Source: an uncultured Caulobacteraceae bacterium (GTDB lineage Bacteria > Pseudomonadota > Alphaproteobacteria > Caulobacterales > Caulobacteraceae). From it: 8,817 nucleotides of DNA. Shown here in pieces: positions 6,227 through 8,817 of the stretch. A program made the translations under genes and the position numbers. Under the pieces are notes generated by a model. That model had not been told where the DNA came from, ran no database searches, and was given only the letters and a program-made list of their open reading frames with translations. The stretch lies in NCBI GenBank assembly GCA_946480495.1, contig CAMLKO010000032.1:1-8817 (forward strand), given 5' to 3'. Each line of letters begins with the position of its first letter. Position 1 is the first letter of the stretch.

Positions 6227-6634
6227 ATGGGCGAGTGGAGCCATCCAGATCATTACACATCGTCGGCGCGGGCGTTTGAGGAGGCGACGCGCACTGCCGC
6301 GATTGCGGTGTTCTGTGAGCAGGCCCTGCCGTCGCTTATCGAGACCGCACGGTCGCACGGTTACGCGCTAGCCGTCCACGGCTCGCGGCGGCGCGACCTG
6401 GACCTCATCGCCATACCTTGGACCGAGCGGGCCGCGGACGCGGACGCGCTGCGATCCGCCCTATGCGCCACCACGAAGGACCGCACCGGCTGGGGCCACC
6501 TGTCGAATAGCGGGACATGGACCGAGAAGCCCCACGGGCGGTTGGCGACCACCATCATTGCCAGCATGGACATACAGCTAGACCTCAGCGTCGTACCCAG
6601 ACAGCCCAAGGAGGAAGCCGATGCTGCGGAATAG
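6227..6634 (+). CDS. Nucleotidyltransferase-like phage protein of unknown function
   Basis: A 135-residue soluble protein. ATG 6227 lies one base after the preceding TAG and has GGGGGAG at 6213-6219. Residues 1-45 are helical. Residues 46-65 read YALAVHGSRRRDLDLIAIPW, which fits a minimal nucleotidyltransferase (MNT-type) core: Gly52-Ser53, then the Asp57/Asp59 pair. A later strand, MDIQLDLSVVPR (114-125), could supply the third carboxylate, Asp119. The spacing between GS and DxD (three residues) is much shorter than in classic members, so catalysis is uncertain. I recall similar HGS-xxx-DLDLIA-PW proteins in other phages, without an established function. It lies between the two spanin genes and overlaps the second by 14 bases. 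It could modify a nucleotide, RNA or protein, or have lost activity. Confidence 0.7.
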   Translation: MGEWSHPDHYTSSARAFEEATRTAAIAVFCEQALPSLIETARSHGYALAVHGSRRRDLDLIAIPWTERAADADALRSALCATTKDRTGWGHLSNSGTWTEKPHGRLATTIIASMDIQLDLSVVPRQPKEEADAAE

Positions 6635-6920
6635 CGTAATCGCCCTTGCCGCGCTCCTCACCGCCTGCGCCACCACCTCCGAGCCCCGGATCGAGGTCCG
6701 CGAAGTGAAGGTGGCCGTGCCGGTCAAGTGCGACCCTCAACCCCGGCCGGTGAAGCGGGCCCTTCCCGACACCGACGCGGCGCTGAAGGCCGCCCACGAC
6801 GCGCGCAACCCCGACCTCGGCGTGCAGCTGCTGCTGGCCGGGCGCCGGCTGCGCAACGGCTATATCGGCGAGCTGGAGGCGGCTTTGAGCGGCTGCACCG
6901 GCGATCCGCCCACGCCCTAA
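6621..6920 (+). CDS. Outer-membrane lipoprotein spanin (Rz1-like)
   Basis: A 99-residue lipoprotein. ATG 6621 follows a near-ideal AAGGAGGA at 6608-6615, inside the end of the upstream gene. A short signal (MLRNSVIALAALLTAC) ends in the lipobox LTAC, so Cys16 should be lipidated and the protein sent to the outer membrane. The mature part is small, with a REVKVAVPVKC segment and Pro-rich PQPRPVKR typical of o-spanins, then a short helix. Extra cysteines are present at 37 and 92. It should pair with the inner-membrane spanin encoded at 5803. It is the last gene of the late unit, 44 bases before a strong terminator. Identification rests on the lipobox, size, Pro content and place. Confidence 0.82.
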   Translation: MLRNSVIALAALLTACATTSEPRIEVREVKVAVPVKCDPQPRPVKRALPDTDAALKAAHDARNPDLGVQLLLAGRRLRNGYIGELEAALSGCTGDPPTP

Positions 6921-6964
6921 CCCCTTTCCCCCGGACGGCGCTTCCCTGGCGCCGCCCACGCACT

Positions 6965-7001
6965 GACCCCCTGGCCCTCGCGGGCTGGGGGGTCTTTTTT
7001 T
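6965..7001 (+). terminator. Rho-independent terminator of the late/lysis operon
   Basis: A 13-base-pair stem (6965-6977 with 6982-6994, including two G-T wobbles) closes on a TCGC loop and is followed by seven T (6995-7001). It ends the plus-strand lysis operon. On the minus strand the hairpin has no T tract after it, so it looks directional. It lies only a few bases from the stop of the convergent recombinase gene. A weaker hairpin without T tract (6936-6954) precedes it. Confidence 0.92.
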
Positions 7002-7004
7002 GTT

Positions 7005-8654
7005 CTACGCCCGAAGCGGAAGCCGGATCGGAATGGCAACACTGGTATGCGAACGCGGGTAGCGCGCCCCAGCTACCATCGCCCTCATACGTTCGTTCCC
7101 CGGACGTTCATGGGCGGCCCCAAGGGCCCAGGCGAGAGAACCGTGGAGGAGGAGGTCGATAGGGCCCCCTCGCTCCTGGGACTTGGGGATGATGTCGATG
7201 CGTTCGACCAGGCCCCGGACCTCATCGAGCAGCAGCCGGTTCTCCGGAGCGTCTTCGTCGGCGCAGACCTCGGCGAGACGGGCGTGCAGATGCTCGATCC
7301 GGGCGATGTAACCGTCGGCGAGGCGCGGATGCAGGGTGATCGGAGACGACGGCGGGACCTCTGCCAGTTGGGCTTCCAGCGCGGCTTTCTCGGTCTCCAT
7401 GGTGGCAAGGCGGCCCTGCAGCGCGGCGCCGGCCGTTCCGGCGCAGATCGCATCCACGGCGCGCTCGATCCCGCGTGAGAGCTCGGCGATGCGCTTTTCC
7501 ATGGGCCGCCGGTTCGCCCCGGCCTCCCGCTGCACCGCATCCCATTCGGCGTGATAGACGCGGACGTAGGCGGCCACGGCTTCGGGCGCGAGGAGCCGGG
7601 TCCGCAGGCCTTCCAGCACGCGATCCTCGACCTCAGACCGGCGCACGGTGCGGCTGTTGGCGCAGGCGGATGGCCCCTTCTCCCGGTGAGCGGAGCAGAT
7701 CAGCTTGCCGGTCGTGTAGGAGGTGTACGAGGCGCCGCAGACCCCGCACTTCAGCAGGCCGGAGAAGACGCCGCCGCGCTTCTTCACCAGCTGCTCGGGA
7801 CGGTGACCGGCCTCAGCGCGCTGGCGGGCCTTGATCGCCGCCCAGGTCTCGTCGTCGATGATCCGGAGGTGCGGGACCGACGTGCGCTTCCATTCCGATT
7901 CCGGGCGGGCCCTTGAGAGCCGCTTGCCCGTGCGGGGATCGCGCCTGACCTCCAGCCGGTTCCAGAGCTTCACCCCGGCATAGATGTCGCAGCGGAGGAT
8001 CCCGGTGCCTCTGGCCCGGTGGCCGCCGATGACGTTGGCGTTCCAGAGGCCGCCGCGCGGTGAAGGGACGGCATCGACGTTCAGCCGGTTCGCAATCGCC
8101 CGCGGCGTCATGCCCTGCGCGTAGAGGGCGGCGATGCGACGCACGACTTCGGCCTGGTCCTCGACGATCTCCATCTGTCCGCCCGGAGCGGAACGATAGC
8201 CATAGATGCGCGACCCCGTCGCTAAGCCCTTCTCCGCATTGGAGACCATGCCCCGCTTCGTCTTCTGGGACAGGTTCTTGATGTATTGGCTGGCCTGCAG
8301 GCCCTTGAAGGCGACGTGCAGCTCCTCGACGTGATCGGTGGACAAGGTGGCGAGCCTGACCCGCGCGAAGTCCAGGCGCGAGGCGACGTGGGCGAGGTGT
8401 TCTAGGTTCCTGGCCAGCCGGTCCTCGTCCTCGACCAGCACAAGATCGAAGGCGCCGGCCTCAGCGGCGGCGACCAGCGCCAGCAGGCCGGGCCGGTTGG
8501 CCATCGCAGCCCCTGACAAGGCTGCGTCGCTGAAGGTGGCGACGATGCTCCAGCCCCGGCCCTCGGCATGACGGCGGCAGACGGTAAGCTGGTCGTCTAT
8601 CGACCGCTCGTTCTGGCGGTCAGACGAGTAGCGCGCGTAGATCGCGACCCTCAT
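7005..8654 (-). CDS. Large serine recombinase, probable prophage integrase
   Basis: A 549-residue recombinase that would catalyse site-specific integration and excision through a phosphoserine intermediate. Residues 1-140 are the resolvase-type catalytic domain: VAIYARYSSDRQ holds Arg8 and catalytic Ser10, and EDEDRLARN gives Arg79 and Arg82. Residues about 145-275 match the recombinase domain, with GYR, MTPRAIANRLN and IYAGVKLWNR. A zinc ribbon has Cys303, Cys306, Cys320 and Cys331. Residues about 380-432 are heptad-rich (coiled coil), as used by large serine integrases for synapsis control. I chose ATG 8654 because GGAAGG lies 6 bases upstream and the protein then starts directly with the catalytic strand; 21 upstream codons in frame add nothing family-like. 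It faces the lysis operon and follows a 48-codon ORF. The length is normal and there is no sign of damage. Confidence 0.93.
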   Translation of the reverse strand: MRVAIYARYSSDRQNERSIDDQLTVCRRHAEGRGWSIVATFSDAALSGAAMANRPGLLALVAAAEAGAFDLVLVEDEDRLARNLEHLAHVASRLDFARVRLATLSTDHVEELHVAFKGLQASQYIKNLSQKTKRGMVSNAEKGLATGSRIYGYRSAPGGQMEIVEDQAEVVRRIAALYAQGMTPRAIANRLNVDAVPSPRGGLWNANVIGGHRARGTGILRCDIYAGVKLWNRLEVRRDPRTGKRLSRARPESEWKRTSVPHLRIIDDETWAAIKARQRAEAGHRPEQLVKKRGGVFSGLLKCGVCGASYTSYTTGKLICSAHREKGPSACANSRTVRRSEVEDRVLEGLRTRLLAPEAVAAYVRVYHAEWDAVQREAGANRRPMEKRIAELSRGIERAVDAICAGTAGAALQGRLATMETEKAALEAQLAEVPPSSPITLHPRLADGYIARIEHLHARLAEVCADEDAPENRLLLDEVRGLVERIDIIPKSQERGGPIDLLLHGSLAWALGAAHERPGNERMRAMVAGARYPRSHTSVAIPIRLPLRA

Positions 8655-8655
8655 G

Positions 8656-8802
8656 TCAGGCCTTCCGGGACTCAGCCATGCGAGCGGCATAGTCACGGCG
8701 AGCGTCGGCGCGGGCAAGGGCCTCCACGATCCGCAGCAGGGCAGGATCGAGCCTGGCGCCGCCGGTGGGCAGCGCGCGTGAGGGCTTGGCCTTAGTCGGC
8801 AT
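8656..8802 (-). CDS. Small ORF (48 aa) directly upstream of the serine recombinase
   Basis: On the minus strand ATG 8802 opens 48 codons ending in TGA at 8656-8658, one base before the recombinase ATG. The product is basic and mainly helical: MPTKAKPSRALPTGGARLDP, then LLRIVEALARADARRDYAAR and a short tail. The recombinase ribosome binding site lies inside its last codons, so translation of the two is probably coupled. The frame stays open to the window edge, so the true start may be further upstream; no convincing ribosome binding site precedes ATG 8802. Codons are mostly G/C-ending, as in real genes here. No family is recognised. It may be a recombinase accessory or directionality protein, but that is inference from position alone. 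Confidence 0.65.
   Translation of the reverse strand: MPTKAKPSRALPTGGARLDPALLRIVEALARADARRDYAARMAESRKA
8661..8666 (-). promoter_or_regulatory. Ribosome binding site deciding the recombinase start
   Basis: Read on the minus strand, GGAAGG ends 6 bases before ATG 8654. It supports the 549-residue start over an in-frame upstream ATG at 8717, which lies inside the small ORF. It overlaps the last codons of that ORF. Confidence 0.6.
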
Positions 8803-8817
8803 GGCCAGACTCGGGGG

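Noticed and set aside
6936..6954. First hairpin after the last lysis gene (CGGCGC ... GCGCCG)
   Set aside because: Only six base pairs and no T tract; the stronger terminator 11 bases later accounts for the end of the operon.
7047..7916. Several plus-strand frames opposite the recombinase
   Set aside because: They are antisense to clear recombinase domains and read as low-complexity Arg/Gly/Ala text.
7005..8717. Recombinase starting 21 codons further upstream
   Set aside because: The extra residues overlap the small ORF in another frame and precede the conserved catalytic strand; ATG 8654 has GGAAGG at good spacing.
1..8817. tRNA, CRISPR array, insertion sequence or toxin-antitoxin/defence operon
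   Set aside because: I saw no cloverleaf, no regularly spaced repeats, no transposase motifs and no two-gene toxin-antitoxin layout. The nucleotidyltransferase-like gene lacks a HEPN-type partner.

Overview
The window looks like the right-hand part of a temperate phage (prophage) genome in a high-GC alphaproteobacterium. Caulobacteraceae (Caulobacter, Brevundimonas or Phenylobacterium type) is my best guess. The base is overall style: high GC, G/C-rich third codon positions, alphaproteobacterial-looking tail-fibre and lysozyme proteins, and few GANTC sites. I could not test it by database search.

Layout. Positions 1-3919 (+) are the end of the tail/adhesion module. In order: the last codons of an upstream gene, a beta-rich virion protein, a small LamG-like protein, a tail fibre with an Ala-rich repeat shaft, and a 514-residue LamG-SGNH esterase. 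Genes are packed with ATGA/TGATG overlaps or short gaps, so they probably share one late transcript. Positions 3916-4074 (-) may hold a small single-pass membrane protein that converges on the esterase gene. Positions 4164-6920 (+) are the lysis module: two small membrane/coiled-coil proteins in mirror-image order, a GH24 lysozyme with a C-terminal membrane anchor, an inner-membrane spanin, a nucleotidyltransferase-like protein, and an outer-membrane lipoprotein spanin. A strong intrinsic terminator (6965-7001) closes this late unit. Positions 7005-8802 (-) carry a large serine recombinase (probable integrase) preceded by a 48-codon ORF that runs nearly into it.

How it works together (inference). 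Tail proteins bind the host surface and the esterase may trim acyl groups from surface glycans. At the end of infection the membrane proteins and lysozyme breach the inner membrane and peptidoglycan, and the two spanins disrupt the outer membrane. The serine recombinase would integrate and excise the genome, with att sites presumably outside the window. No tRNA, rRNA, CRISPR array, insertion sequence or recognisable defence operon is visible. The least explained parts are the nucleotidyltransferase-like gene between the spanins, the antisense membrane protein, the structured gap before the lysozyme, and the small ORF before the recombinase.
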